Assembly (NCBI GenBank): GCA_052161625.1
Contig: CP197412.1
DNA length: 64,000 bases
Strand: one strand, 5' to 3'
Source: JBKCUI01 sp052161625
Lineage (GTDB): Bacteria > Planctomycetota > Planctomycetia > Pirellulales > Pirellulaceae
The notes under the pieces are model-generated. The model had not been told where the DNA came from. It worked only from the letters and a program-made list of their open reading frames with translations, and made no database searches. The translations under genes and the position numbers were made by a program. Of the stretch, positions 44,056 through 53,038 are shown piece by piece; position 1 is the stretch's first letter; every line of letters begins with the position of its first letter.

Positions 44056-45798
44056 CTAGTTCGATTTGCGAAGCTGATTTCGCATTCGACGCTTCGCAGC
44101 TTGGGCCGTTGCGTTATCAGCCTTATCGCGACGCTCCTGCTCCCGATAGGTGCGCACAGCTTCCGGGTGCTCTGCCTTCCAGCGATCCGGTAGCAGCTCC
44201 TCCACGCGCGCTGTCCCTCGTAGCAAGTGTGTAATCACACTCTCCAAGTACATCCCAATGTCAATCTCCTGACGCTGCGCACTGGCAACTAGACTCATGA
44301 GGCTTGCATTGCGTATCCCGGCTCGCATGCTTCCGACGAACAGCCAGTTCTTGCGCCCAATCGCGACTCGCTTCATGAGCCTTTCGACTTGATTGTTGTC
44401 GATCGGCAGGCGGCCGTCGGTGGCGTATACGCATAACGCATCCCAGTGGTTGCGCACATAGTTGAGCGCGCCACCAAGCTTGCTCGCAGGTAACACGCTT
44501 CGTGCCAACGGGCCATCGAGCCAGTCGCGGAGTCGATCGAGTATCATTCGCGATTCTTTGGCTCGCAGTTCTCCTCGTGCTTCATCGCTCCACTGCGCGC
44601 AGCGACGCTCGATATCGTAAAGCTGGTTCATCAGCGCAAGAGGGAGCGATGCGGCTTTCTGATCGTTGGATTGATGTTCGTAGACATGACGGCGCGCATG
44701 CGACCAGCACGCCATGCGGGTCATCTTCGACCCGGGCGCAAGAATCACGCTCATGTTGCCCGAATAACAGTCTGCCATCACATGCCCGGTATACCCTTCC
44801 AAGTATTCTGCAGGTCCATCGCGATGCCGCGAGACTCGGAAGTCGAAGAGATCATAAGGAGCTGTTGTGTCGAAGCCGGAGTAGCCCCACATTTTGGCAT
44901 CCAGGCTATCTTTCTTTTCCTTTTGAGCCTCCTTCATCTTCTCAAGGAGTCGCTGTATTCGGGAGTCTTGCAGAGCCTCCTTTTCGTCGGGTATCTCCTT
45001 GGGCATGATCAGCTTGACGTGCGTGTCATCAAGCCCCAAGCAACGAGAGGCCATGAGTCTGGCTCGCATCGCTTCGATCAGCCTTTCCGAAACATCATGA
45101 GTTAGATCTGCCAGGTAATCCAGGGTAGATCGACTTGGGGTCCACCCTGACGAGGCGAACATGTCTTGGAGACGGTAATAGGGGAGATGGAGTCCGAACT
45201 TGCCATGGATCACTTGAGCAGCCACGGAAGGGTGGTAGCGGCCCTTTTCCCCAAGATTTACTTCTTCTTCGACGTTCAGCTCGCGTTCGGGGGAGTTGGC
45301 GTAAGCCAGAACAGGCTTCTTGTACTGGAGAACAACAAGCTTCGACGGGATGTGCTTGAGGGTTTCGGTGACTTCATAGCGTTTGACGATCAGCTCGCCA
45401 GAGTCAACGCGTTGTTGGAACGCATCAGGGATCTCCACTTCCACGACCTCACGCGGCAAGTGTGGCGGGAACTTGTCACTATTTGGCTTCTTCGCGACAG
45501 CTTGCTTCTTGCGCGTATAGGTGATGCGCTCTACCTCGGCTTCCGCTTCCTTCTTGGCAGCTTCGAGCGCCTCTTGCAACTCCTTGTCATCCTCGAATTC
45601 CAAGAGATATTGGTCTGCGTTGATGAACTTCTCTCGCTTCTTCCCGGTGCGCAGGAAGCGGATCTCAGCAAGCGCTTCTTCGAGCGATTTTTTGAGCGTA
45701 TCGATCTCGGATTTTTGCTTTACGAGAACGTTCGATTGCACAAGAATCACTTCTTGTGCGGTGCTCAAATCGTTCGGTAATTCGTTCGCGTCTTGCAT
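44056..45798 (-). CDS. tnpC: IS66 transposase TnpC (copy 2)
   Basis: 580 residues from the ATG at 45798; a 5' extension to 45864 is possible. An N-terminal coiled coil (KSEIDTLKKSLEEALAEIRF) and the zinc-finger-like region precede the DDE domain, in which GLDDTHVKLIMP, ADCYSGNMS and NQVERLMKRVAIGRKNW supply the acidic residues. The frame is intact, unlike tnpB of the same element. Confidence 0.9.
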   Translation of the reverse strand: MQDANELPNDLSTAQEVILVQSNVLVKQKSEIDTLKKSLEEALAEIRFLRTGKKREKFINADQYLLEFEDDKELQEALEAAKKEAEAEVERITYTRKKQAVAKKPNSDKFPPHLPREVVEVEIPDAFQQRVDSGELIVKRYEVTETLKHIPSKLVVLQYKKPVLAYANSPERELNVEEEVNLGEKGRYHPSVAAQVIHGKFGLHLPYYRLQDMFASSGWTPSRSTLDYLADLTHDVSERLIEAMRARLMASRCLGLDDTHVKLIMPKEIPDEKEALQDSRIQRLLEKMKEAQKEKKDSLDAKMWGYSGFDTTAPYDLFDFRVSRHRDGPAEYLEGYTGHVMADCYSGNMSVILAPGSKMTRMACWSHARRHVYEHQSNDQKAASLPLALMNQLYDIERRCAQWSDEARGELRAKESRMILDRLRDWLDGPLARSVLPASKLGGALNYVRNHWDALCVYATDGRLPIDNNQVERLMKRVAIGRKNWLFVGSMRAGIRNASLMSLVASAQRQEIDIGMYLESVITHLLRGTARVEELLPDRWKAEHPEAVRTYREQERRDKADNATAQAAKRRMRNQLRKSN

Positions 45799-45880
45799 GA
45801 TGGTGTTATAGCGCGAGGCCCAAAAAGCGCAAGAGGGGACAGAAGTGAAATTGCCTAAAAACACAGGAATTGTTTCCGTT

Positions 45881-46260
45881 TCAAGCAGAGATTGCTTCTA
45901 GAGAATCGCGGGCCGGAGGGACGTAGCGCATTCTCTTCTTCACAGAGCTGAGTTCGACTCCCGTAAGGATCCACTGCAGCTCGGCGGACGAGACCACGAC
46001 ATGCTTCCCATCGGCGCTTCGAACTGGCGCTGAAAGCAGCCTCTCTCCAATCGCTTCATCCAAATAGCGATTCCATCGGTGTCCCAGTACAAGAGCTTGA
46101 TCCGATTCAGGCGATGGTTCAGGAACATGAACAAGCCACCATCGCGCACGTCGCGCTGAAAGTCATTCTTAATGATCCCGAAGAGACCGTCGAAGCTCTT
46201 GCGCATATCGATGGGCTCGGTATGCAGGTAAATGGGAACTGAAGGGTTGAGAGCGAGCAT
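45881..46260 (-). pseudogene. tnpB: IS66 TnpB (copy 2), frameshifted
   Basis: The N-terminal ~95 codons are in one frame (PIDMRKSFDGLFGIIKNDFQ, IKLLYWDTDGIAIWMKRLER), ending at a stop at 45940. The conserved C-terminus (GKHVVVSSAELQWILTGVEL) continues in another frame down to 45881. A single-base shift near 46010 separates them. Exactly the same shift is present in copy 3. Either TnpB is made by frameshifting or the element transposes without it or with help in trans. Confidence 0.8.
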
Positions 46261-46265
46261 GGTAA

Positions 46266-46562
46266 CTATGCCACCTGATCGAGAATATCAGAGAGCGAGG
46301 CAATCGCACTAAGGGGTAGACGCAAAAGCACGCCGCTTGGGAGCTTGATTTCGATCGCAGAGTCGACAGCATCCACGGATTGAACTCGCAAGAACGCTGG
46401 CTGGACCGGAGCCTTGCCAAGCTTGCGCTTCCAGTTATAGAAGGTTGGAACGGAACAACCGATGGAATCGCAGAATTGGGTTACGGTAAGTCCTGAGCGG
46501 TCGAAATCCGCGAGATGCTGCGCCCATCGTTGGGAGCGAGAAGCAGAAGATGGTCGAGCCAA
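46266..46562 (-). CDS. tnpA: IS66 accessory protein TnpA (copy 2)
   Basis: 98 residues with the TnpA helix-turn-helix (WAQHLADFDRSGLTVTQFCD...VPTFYNWKRKLG) and the conserved IEIKLPSGVLLRLP C-terminal strand. It is intact and ends five bases before tnpB. Identical to copy 3. Confidence 0.88.
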   Translation of the reverse strand: MARPSSASRSQRWAQHLADFDRSGLTVTQFCDSIGCSVPTFYNWKRKLGKAPVQPAFLRVQSVDAVDSAIEIKLPSGVLLRLPLSAIASLSDILDQVA

Positions 46563-46667
46563 GATGAGTTCCTTGCGTACGAGTGAAAACGTTGATCGAA
46601 CGCAGAAAACTACACGACAGAAACCGACCAGGTCGGGAAAATCAAGAACCGGTCAGTGTACGCTCAC

Positions 46668-47072
46668 CCTAAGAGAATCAACCCGCTGTACCTCACCTGT
46701 TCGTGGGTCCACAACAAGATGTAGGTCAGGCAGAACCAGTCGCATGGCTGGGTAATCCGTGAAGCTTCGTGCACTGTCTCCGATGATCTGCTCCTCCAGT
46801 TTGGAACCCGCGAGAACGTCAATTATCTCCGATTCCATCTCCATGTAATAGAAATCCGCTAGTTCATCGCACTTTACCTTCCCTTTGGTTACCTTCAAAA
46901 GGCCATATTCTGTCGGTTTCTCCGAAGCAACTGCAGTAAACGAATTCTCCCGGAGCTCAAATTCGAATTCATACCGTATCGGTTCCGTTCGCTCTTCGAG
47001 AACGCGTAGCATGAGATCGCAAGCATTGTCTTGGGCGAGAAGCGGCACTATGCCAATCTGAAAAGCCACCAT
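46668..47072 (-). pseudogene. exported protein gene, 3' truncated by IS66
   Basis: About 134 residues remain: a short signal-like start (MVAFQIGIVPLLAQ) and a soluble beta-rich region (IRYEFEFELRENSFTAVASE; AMRLVLPDLHLVVDPRTGEV). IS66 copy 2 cuts the gene; the last few residues are element sequence. The style resembles the exported proteins nearby, and the 47362-48306 gene lies upstream in the same direction. No family was recognised. Confidence 0.65.
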
Positions 47073-47185
47073 CGCCGCAAGGTAAGATAAGGATCGCTCT
47101 CATAGGTACACGTTTGCTCGATTTAAGGGCGCGTTGCAGGAATAGGAGGACATGGCGACTTGAGCCATCGCATGAAGGGCTTTTA

Positions 47186-47195
47186 GGGGGGGGGG
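47186..47195. repeat. homopolymeric G10 tract
   Basis: Ten consecutive G in the 289-base non-coding gap between two exported-protein genes. Such a run is slippage-prone and could alter spacing or expression of the gene starting at 47072, but no promoter elements were placed around it. Confidence 0.7.
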
Positions 47196-47361
47196 ATGCA
47201 GGCAGCCGACGTTCACGGACATGCTTGGTCTGGCATTGATAAAATTTACAATGAGGACTTTGGCAGTTAGCGGTTGGTGGTCGCCAGTGAACCGATCGAC
47301 AAGTGGATGGGGGAAAGATGCAAGCAACCCAAGATCGCTGCAAAACACATCCCGCAACCAA

Positions 47362-48306
47362 TTAACGATCAAACATGTCTAACAAATCCTCACTCGGAAT
47401 CTTGGCATGTTCAAACACGGTTGGATCGACACCTTTTTCCGTAACTAGCTTAGATTTCCAACTGTACTCCACAGTGTAATCCATAGTTGATCTGAACACG
47501 CCCTTGGTCGAATAGTTTTCAATCGCTGTCTCTACTAAAAGGGGCATATAAATGTCACCCTCTTTGAGCCACTTCGTTTTGATTTCGCAACTATATCTTT
47601 TCCCAAACTTCGCGAATCGCTTCTCGTAGTCCGTTGGGATGACAAATCGAGTTAAAACGGGCATTCCATCTTTGGCACTATCAAAATAGACTTGCACATA
47701 AGTTTTATACTGTCCTTCACCGAGGGGCCATTCCCCCCTTGTTAATCGACCGTTTGATTCGCACCAGAGTAGCTTGTCCATCGACAACAAATCTGCCCAA
47801 TAACCGGGGCGCCCCGCTTTTCCCATCTCAACAAGACGCGGTTCGGAGATAGGGGCCATCCACGGATCCTCGGCAATAGGCGAAAGCCCAGCACTCGGGA
47901 CTGATTGGTTAATTAAGGTCCGGTCGCCCATCGATACATTGAACTTCCCCTTGTGGGTCGTTGCCACAACCCAATAAGACGTATCCGTTGGGTTGGCAAG
48001 CACATTCAAAACATCCTGACGTTTCGACTTTGACTTTCGGTCTTCAAACCACAGAACATCCCATGTCGTAGTGCCAGACTCTCTCTGGTCTGTAAAACCA
48101 TCCTGCTCAAGCTTTACATCGGCTTTGTACCCAAAGTGATTTTTTCGCTCGGCATTGATGCCAAAATCCATGACCAGCGTCTCGATCTCGGATTTATCAC
48201 AAGGCGAAAACGCACTTTGACCGCTCGATTCCTCGATGAGAAAACAAACAGACACGAAGGTGATTGTCAGCGCACGCAACGAGACGGATGGATACATGTG
48301 GCGCAT
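47362..48306 (-). CDS. exported hypothetical protein
   Basis: 314 residues from the ATG at 48306, with an AAGGG about ten bases upstream and a signal peptide (YPSVSLRALTITFVSVCFLIEESSG). The mature part is a beta-rich fold: LVMDFGINAERKNHFGYKAD, FNVSMGDRTLINQSVPS, KTYVQVYFDSAKDGMPVLTR and STMDYTVEYSWKSKLV, ending in IPSEDLLDMFDR. This layout resembles outer-membrane-lipoprotein-carrier-like planctomycete proteins and the protein at 39271-40221. Function unknown. It may form a transcription unit with the truncated gene downstream. Confidence 0.78.
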   Translation of the reverse strand: MRHMYPSVSLRALTITFVSVCFLIEESSGQSAFSPCDKSEIETLVMDFGINAERKNHFGYKADVKLEQDGFTDQRESGTTTWDVLWFEDRKSKSKRQDVLNVLANPTDTSYWVVATTHKGKFNVSMGDRTLINQSVPSAGLSPIAEDPWMAPISEPRLVEMGKAGRPGYWADLLSMDKLLWCESNGRLTRGEWPLGEGQYKTYVQVYFDSAKDGMPVLTRFVIPTDYEKRFAKFGKRYSCEIKTKWLKEGDIYMPLLVETAIENYSTKGVFRSTMDYTVEYSWKSKLVTEKGVDPTVFEHAKIPSEDLLDMFDR

Positions 48307-48547
48307 GGGGAATGACCCTTCGGGAAAGGGAGACGCCAAAGGAGATGAGCGTCATGGGATCGTACGTCTGGATTGTATCGACGCGATGCTGCGCGTAGCA
48401 AGCAAGTAAAGGAATCTTCGAAGAAATCTTTCGTGTTCTGTCGCGATTGGCTCCATGGCCATTTCTGACAGTATCCAGGCTGGGATTTCGACTCCGCCTG
48501 GGAGTGAAATCATCCATAGCCTGAAACTCCGGTTACCCTTGATTGCT

Positions 48548-49447
48548 TTAGTCGGGACGTAGATTGTTGAGATAAGGCTCGATATGGATAAATGCGTCCG
48601 CTATTCTCATCGGCGAGCCCTTCAGCCTGCTTCTCACTTTGCCTCCGATGTCATGGCCTTGCTGCACCGTCGCGTCGCCGTCGACTTCGATGTGGATCTC
48701 GACAAAATAGGTTGTCCCGCTCTTTCGAATCCGGCATTTCTCGACGTCGAGTACTCCCTCTACGTCACGCGCCAGCTGCCGGATCTGATCTTCGAAGTGT
48801 TTGGGCGGAGCTGCATCCAATAATTCGCGGACCGCGATGGTCAATAACCTTATGCCGCTATAGCAAATAACAATGCATGCAACCAAGGCCGCCCAATCGT
48901 CAGCCGGTTCATAGCCCGGGCCTCCGATCAATCCGATGCTGATCCCAATAAATGCCGAGAGGGACGTCAACGCGTCGGATCGATGGTGCCACGCATCCGC
49001 TTGCAATGCGGAACTATCGATTTCGGTTCCAAGATTCCCTACCCAACGGGCAAGGGATTCCTTGACCGCCACAACAAGAATGAGCACGACCAGCGTCGAC
49101 CAATGTGGTAGATGATGCGGGGTCCAAATTTCACGAATGCTTTGGACTGCGATCGCGGCCGCAGCTCCCAGCAATGCGATGGCCGCAATGATTCCCGCCA
49201 GCGATTCCGCCTTTCCATATCCGTAGGGATGTTTTTCATTCGCCGGCGTGATCGAAACTCGCAGCCCACCCCAAACAACCAGCGAAGTGACAATATCCGC
49301 CGTCGATTCGATTCCATCCGCAATCAACGCATACGAATTCCCGAATACCCCTGCGACGATCTTGAGCGAAGCCAACGCTGCGTTCACCGCCATGCCAAGG
49401 AGTGGCACGGAGGTCAGGTTTTGCAAGTTCTTATCCGATGGATTCAT
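48548..49447 (-). CDS. cation diffusion facilitator family transporter
   Basis: 299 residues from the ATG at 49447, preceded by AGGA. Six membrane helices carry the CDF signature: ALIADGIESTADIVTSLVVW in helix 2 has the metal-binding Asp pair, and SSALQADAWHHRSDALTSLSAF in helix 5 has the HxxxD pair. A soluble C-terminal domain (VEGVLDVEKCRIRKSGTTYFVEIHIEVD...) is present. The protein exports Zn2+, Fe2+ or Mn2+ in exchange for protons; HH...D residues fit Zn or Fe but do not settle it. The frame extends upstream to 49549 without conserved sequence. Confidence 0.93.
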   Translation of the reverse strand: MNPSDKNLQNLTSVPLLGMAVNAALASLKIVAGVFGNSYALIADGIESTADIVTSLVVWGGLRVSITPANEKHPYGYGKAESLAGIIAAIALLGAAAAIAVQSIREIWTPHHLPHWSTLVVLILVVAVKESLARWVGNLGTEIDSSALQADAWHHRSDALTSLSAFIGISIGLIGGPGYEPADDWAALVACIVICYSGIRLLTIAVRELLDAAPPKHFEDQIRQLARDVEGVLDVEKCRIRKSGTTYFVEIHIEVDGDATVQQGHDIGGKVRSRLKGSPMRIADAFIHIEPYLNNLRPD

Positions 49448-49579
49448 TCGACCTATCCTAGCGACCATTCTCAGGCCCGCCACCATGCACAGGCACGCCA
49501 TTGTGAAATCGGAGCTAGGATCATACCGACGTTCACTCGCAGCCTCCAATGACGCATCTGCATCGTCTGCGAGCGGCGC

Positions 49580-50536
49580 CTATTTCAACGCATGTCCTCG
49601 AAGTTCTTCGTCATTGGTTTTCAAGATCTGAAAGTGGTGGATTCCCAAGGCTTGTCCATCGACATAAGTCCAAACAACTTGTTTCTCGCGATTCACTTCG
49701 ATCAGTTTGGGTCCCTTCGGATCTTTACCACCGGCCGCGTAGCTTGTGATCACGACGTTTCCATTGGGGAGAACCTGGCCTCCGCAAGGATCCTGTAACC
49801 ACGGTCCCGGCAAATCTTTGTTCGTCAATTCCCATACGATCTTGCCCGCTGCATCGAAATCGACGACGCGATTCCCATTGGTGCAACATACCAGGGTGTG
49901 CCCGTCGCCATGGCGTATGGCTGTAAAAGGCCAAGTGTGTGTCGCTCGTTCCACATCCCCAGGGACGCTGGTGTCGATCACATTCAAAATGTTCCCTTTG
50001 TTGTCATACTGCTTGACGGCGAAATCCAGAAGGTGGGGCACCAGGTACGTGCCGTCTTGGAGCTTCCTCGCCATTCGCGTTTGCATGTGATGATTCGGCT
50101 TTTGGCACTGTAGCGGGAACTCCACGAGGACCTTTCCCTCGCTGGTGAGCTCAAGCAATCGCGGGTTGGGACCGGCCTCCGTGATCACAAACGTCCCCGC
50201 TTCGGTTGGCTGTGCGCTGTTGACTTCGGACTGTGTACCATTCCAAATCAAACGCTCTTTGCCATCCTTGCTGATTTCGACCACTGCACCAGCGGGAAAC
50301 TTCGGTGATTTGCTCAGCGTCAAAACAATGCGACCATCCTCGAGCACATATCCATCTCGAGTGCTGTGCGGATAGGTCCAAGATGCCTTTCCATCCGCCT
50401 CCATGACATATGTCTTCGCTCCGCACGCGAGAAAGCGATGCGTCACGTCGTCACACCGAGCGTCGGATCCCATCATGGCTGAGAGCACGACGAAAGTGGC
50501 TGAGGCGTTTAGCAGTAGACGGAGGCACAATGGCAT
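49580..50536 (-). CDS. exported beta-propeller protein (PQQ-like)
   Basis: 318 residues with a signal peptide (MPLCLRLLLNASATFVVLSAM). The body is a beta-propeller of about six blades with repeated G-x-[VI]-[VL]-W/F-x-[FY] strands: GKASWTYPHST, GKVLVEFPLQ, GKIVWELTNKDLPGPWLQDP and KQVVWTYVDG, plus NGNVVITSYAAGG loops. It is the type of PQQ-like or arylsulfotransferase-like propeller frequent in planctomycetes. No catalytic residues can be assigned. It likely acts outside the cytoplasm. Confidence 0.8.
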   Translation of the reverse strand: MPLCLRLLLNASATFVVLSAMMGSDARCDDVTHRFLACGAKTYVMEADGKASWTYPHSTRDGYVLEDGRIVLTLSKSPKFPAGAVVEISKDGKERLIWNGTQSEVNSAQPTEAGTFVITEAGPNPRLLELTSEGKVLVEFPLQCQKPNHHMQTRMARKLQDGTYLVPHLLDFAVKQYDNKGNILNVIDTSVPGDVERATHTWPFTAIRHGDGHTLVCCTNGNRVVDFDAAGKIVWELTNKDLPGPWLQDPCGGQVLPNGNVVITSYAAGGKDPKGPKLIEVNREKQVVWTYVDGQALGIHHFQILKTNDEELRGHALK

Positions 50537-50955
50537 AGATGGTCAACCTTCTGGAACATCGAGGAATCGAAGCAAGGACAAACATACCATTTTTAGGTCT
50601 CGGCGACTTGTGGGGATGCGATCTTGCTCGCCCCATTCCCCGAGCGATCCGAGGCTTACGGCGTCGAGTGGATTCCTGCCATGAACGGGGGACTTCCTGT
50701 ACGAGCTACATGGGGCTGTGGAATAAAATTCATCCCATTCGCGGCCAAGGAAGATCCTAGGCTGGTTCGTGTGCATGCCAGAGCATCAGTCCCAGAACGG
50801 AACGCCTCGGTGCTCCCTGAGCAAATGGATCCCGAAATGGAATACGAACGTTAGGTCCAGGTAGCAACGAATCCATAACTTGCTGGTCTAGTAACTCATG
50901 CACTCGTTCACGTTGATGCTCAGCCAGCATCCGAATCGATATCGCCAATGGATCG
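50537..50955. other. 419-bp stretch without a clear gene
   Basis: No gene, RNA or repeat is convincing. A minus-strand frame at 50757-50948 encodes 63 residues without recognisable features. The start regions of the flanking minus-strand gene at 50536 fall here, but no promoter elements stand out. Confidence 0.5.
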
Positions 50956-51900
50956 TTATCGCAAGCCCTGCAATGTTTGCTGTGTTAAGTCGATCTGCCC
51001 CTGCACTATTTGGCTAGCCAGCAACTCTGCGAGTGGGGCGATCACGCTGAAGTGGTCATGACCAGCGATCTTGTAAAAACGAATTCTCGGATTGGAATTC
51101 TCTTTCGCCATGACCTCAATCGCGCCATCCCAGTTTCCTTCTTCTCCTTCCAGGACGTACATAGGACTCGTAACACAGTGCATCCAGTAGATTGGCGAAC
51201 GAAGTCGCATTTCATCCTGATTGTTCGGATCGCAGTACACATATTCACCACCGTATTGCTCTGCCGCGGCGACCGGGCCAAGCGAGAAAATGGCACGGTA
51301 TCGATCGGAGCACGCTCCGACCAGCATGACGATCGTTCCTCCTGTACTGTGTCCGCCTAAATAGATTTTTTCTGAATCGACGTACGGCAATTGAGCCAAA
51401 TGTTCGGTCGCGGCAAGAATGTCATCCACTTCTCCATAGAACCCCTCGCGTTTCCCTGGATTGTCGTTCCCGCCCCGCTGCGAAGGGAACATCATGACGA
51501 TCCCGGCCTTGCGAAACGCGCTGGCAGATTGATCGTTGCTCCGATCCTGTGGCGTCCACACATCACCGATAGAATTATTGTCACCCCCTGTAATCCACAC
51601 GATCGCTGGGTGTTTCTTGCCGTCACCTGGATTTGGCGTCACGTAAGCGGATAAGGGGCCGATGGGAGACTGATATTGCGTCAATTCGAATTCGCTCCCA
51701 TGTGGCTTGTCCGGGGCGCCCACCGACTCCCCTGACTTGATTATTTTGGTTGCGAATCCCTTTCTGGCCTCGAGAAGCGATTGATGTGGCTTCGACGAAG
51801 CGCCCAACGGCGATGATGATGAATTGAGAGACGAGGTCGAAGTTGATGAGGCGTCGCAACCGGCAACAACAAGGGCAAGTATCGTTAGTATAATTCGCAT
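50956..51900 (-). CDS. lipoprotein alpha/beta hydrolase
   Basis: 314 residues. The N-terminus MRIILTILALVVAGCDASS has a lipobox (VVAGC), so it is probably membrane-anchored, followed by a Ser-rich linker. The hydrolase fold shows HPAIVWITGGDNNS (oxyanion region), the nucleophile elbow GGHSTGGTIVML, and a C-terminal AGHDHFSV giving the catalytic His, with an Asp/Glu-rich strand before it (YVLEGEEGNWDGAIEVM). It resembles dienelactone-hydrolase/prolyl-oligopeptidase-type esterases; the substrate is unknown. Confidence 0.87.
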   Translation of the reverse strand: MRIILTILALVVAGCDASSTSTSSLNSSSSPLGASSKPHQSLLEARKGFATKIIKSGESVGAPDKPHGSEFELTQYQSPIGPLSAYVTPNPGDGKKHPAIVWITGGDNNSIGDVWTPQDRSNDQSASAFRKAGIVMMFPSQRGGNDNPGKREGFYGEVDDILAATEHLAQLPYVDSEKIYLGGHSTGGTIVMLVGACSDRYRAIFSLGPVAAAEQYGGEYVYCDPNNQDEMRLRSPIYWMHCVTSPMYVLEGEEGNWDGAIEVMAKENSNPRIRFYKIAGHDHFSVIAPLAELLASQIVQGQIDLTQQTLQGLR

Positions 51901-52218
51901 TAGAACTCCTTAGTTTAGCAGCACGTACCTACGCTGGAATATGGTGCTTGGGAATAGGCTCCATCACTCGATTATCCGTTTGTGGTTCGTTGTTACTCGA
52001 TTGACATTCGACGATCTAACCGGTGTAGCGCGTGATCGTTGCCTTAAGTAGCATGGGATTGTAAGCACGGACGACACGGAATACACGGAAAGGGAGTGAG
52101 GAATTGATGTGGCCTTCTTTCTGTGTGTTCAGTGTGTTTCGTGGTTCTTAAAGTCTCGGTGCCATTTTGATCTCGCGTAACCAGCGGCCGCCCCAATGAT
52201 AGCACAAGCGACCACTCT
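51901..52218. other. 318-bp spacer with planctomycete-type filler sequence
   Basis: Around 52070-52150 the sequence contains acggaatacacggaaaggga and ttcagtgtgtttcgtggttc, a low-complexity motif that I recognise as recurrent intergenic filler in planctomycete genomes. No gene or RNA was found. Confidence 0.45.
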
Positions 52219-52725
52219 CTATAGACTCCGCTGCTGTTGGGGGCGAGCATCGTGATGCCTTGCCTGGCGCACAAGGAGCTTGTCGATGCGTCTTTTGTTT
52301 TCCTGTTGGAGTAGGGAGGGGTAGCCGTTGAGAATGATATTGGGAATCATCATAGCCAGCCCAAAAAGCACACTCACGTTGAAGCTCTGATACAGGGCAA
52401 AGGCTGCCACAAAAAGAAACCCGATCAGGTGGCCGACCTCAGCAAGGGTCATTTGGTGGCGAATCGAATTCAAATCGGTTTGTTTGCCTTCCACCTTGAT
52501 GCTCTGATTCAAAAATCGGAAGAAGCTGTTTTTCACGACCCATTTGAACTGCTCGATGCCAATCGCTCGGTTCAGGGCTTTGCTCGGAATGAAGTTCAGG
52601 TGAGAAAGCTTTCCGAAGTAACTGGTTCCTTGCAACAGGCCGTTGCCGATGATTCCGACCATCCACGAAACCAAAGAGATCGAAAGCCCGAAGGTGAACC
52701 CGGTCAGCAGGTGACTTGTAACCAT
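52219..52725 (-). CDS. CrtO-like glycosyl-diaponeurosporenoate acyltransferase family protein
   Basis: 168 residues, with three or four membrane helices. The segment NRAIGIEQFKWVVKNSFFRFLNQ, the polar loop SIRHQMTLAEVGHLIGFLFV and the end IPNIILNGYPSLLQQENKRRID follow the pattern of the CrtO-type acyltransferases (staphyloxanthin pathway family), which are small membrane enzymes. No carotenoid genes lie nearby, so the substrate may be different. Assignment rests on remembered motifs. Confidence 0.65.
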   Translation of the reverse strand: MVTSHLLTGFTFGLSISLVSWMVGIIGNGLLQGTSYFGKLSHLNFIPSKALNRAIGIEQFKWVVKNSFFRFLNQSIKVEGKQTDLNSIRHQMTLAEVGHLIGFLFVAAFALYQSFNVSVLFGLAMMIPNIILNGYPSLLQQENKRRIDKLLVRQARHHDARPQQQRSL

Positions 52726-52828
52726 CAGTCTGGTGCTTCAAGTGACGTGAAAGGAAAATGAGAATTAACGACAAGTGGGTACGGAAGCCATGTCTACGAT
52801 GGCTCGGCAACCTGGATCTATAGCCTGA

Positions 52829-53038
52829 TCACGCCACTTTTCGACAGCGGCGTGTTCCGGATATGAGTACGCTAGCCATGAATACCAGTGATACGATCCC
52901 ACTGAGTACAGTGATGTGCAAGCCTTGGCCTCGCATTCCGGTCAGTAAAGCCGCTGCGATTGGAAGCAGTAATATTGCACAGATCGCGGTGATCTGCCGC
53001 TTTCTGACACTTCTGTCGATCCAGGGCAAACGCATCAT
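52829..53038 (-). CDS. small two-helix membrane protein
   Basis: 69 residues with two hydrophobic segments (TAICAILLLPIAAALLTG; ITVLSGIVSLVFMASVLI) and basic ends. Its start codon lies inside the left terminal repeat of the ISAs1-type element (53022-53040), so either the original start was lost by the insertion and this is a remnant, or the IS supplies the start. No family recognised. Confidence 0.45.
   Translation of the reverse strand: MMRLPWIDRSVRKRQITAICAILLLPIAAALLTGMRGQGLHITVLSGIVSLVFMASVLISGTRRCRKVA

Larger units (their letters stand above)
43991..46667 (-). mobile_element. IS66-type element, copy 2 (complete length)
   Basis: 2677 bp with terminal inverted repeats GTGAGCGTACAC / GTGTACGCTCAC and the gene order tnpA, tnpB, tnpC on the minus strand. 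It is nearly identical to copy 3. The flanking 8-mers (cgagcggg and cctaagag) differ, so no target duplication survives. Each side is a different truncated gene, which points to a deletion or recombination between copies after insertion. Confidence 0.93.

Noticed and set aside
52044..52274. 76-codon minus-strand frame with TTKHTEHTERRPHQF
   Set aside because: The frame runs through low-complexity planctomycete spacer sequence and overlaps the CrtO-like gene end; it is not a gene.
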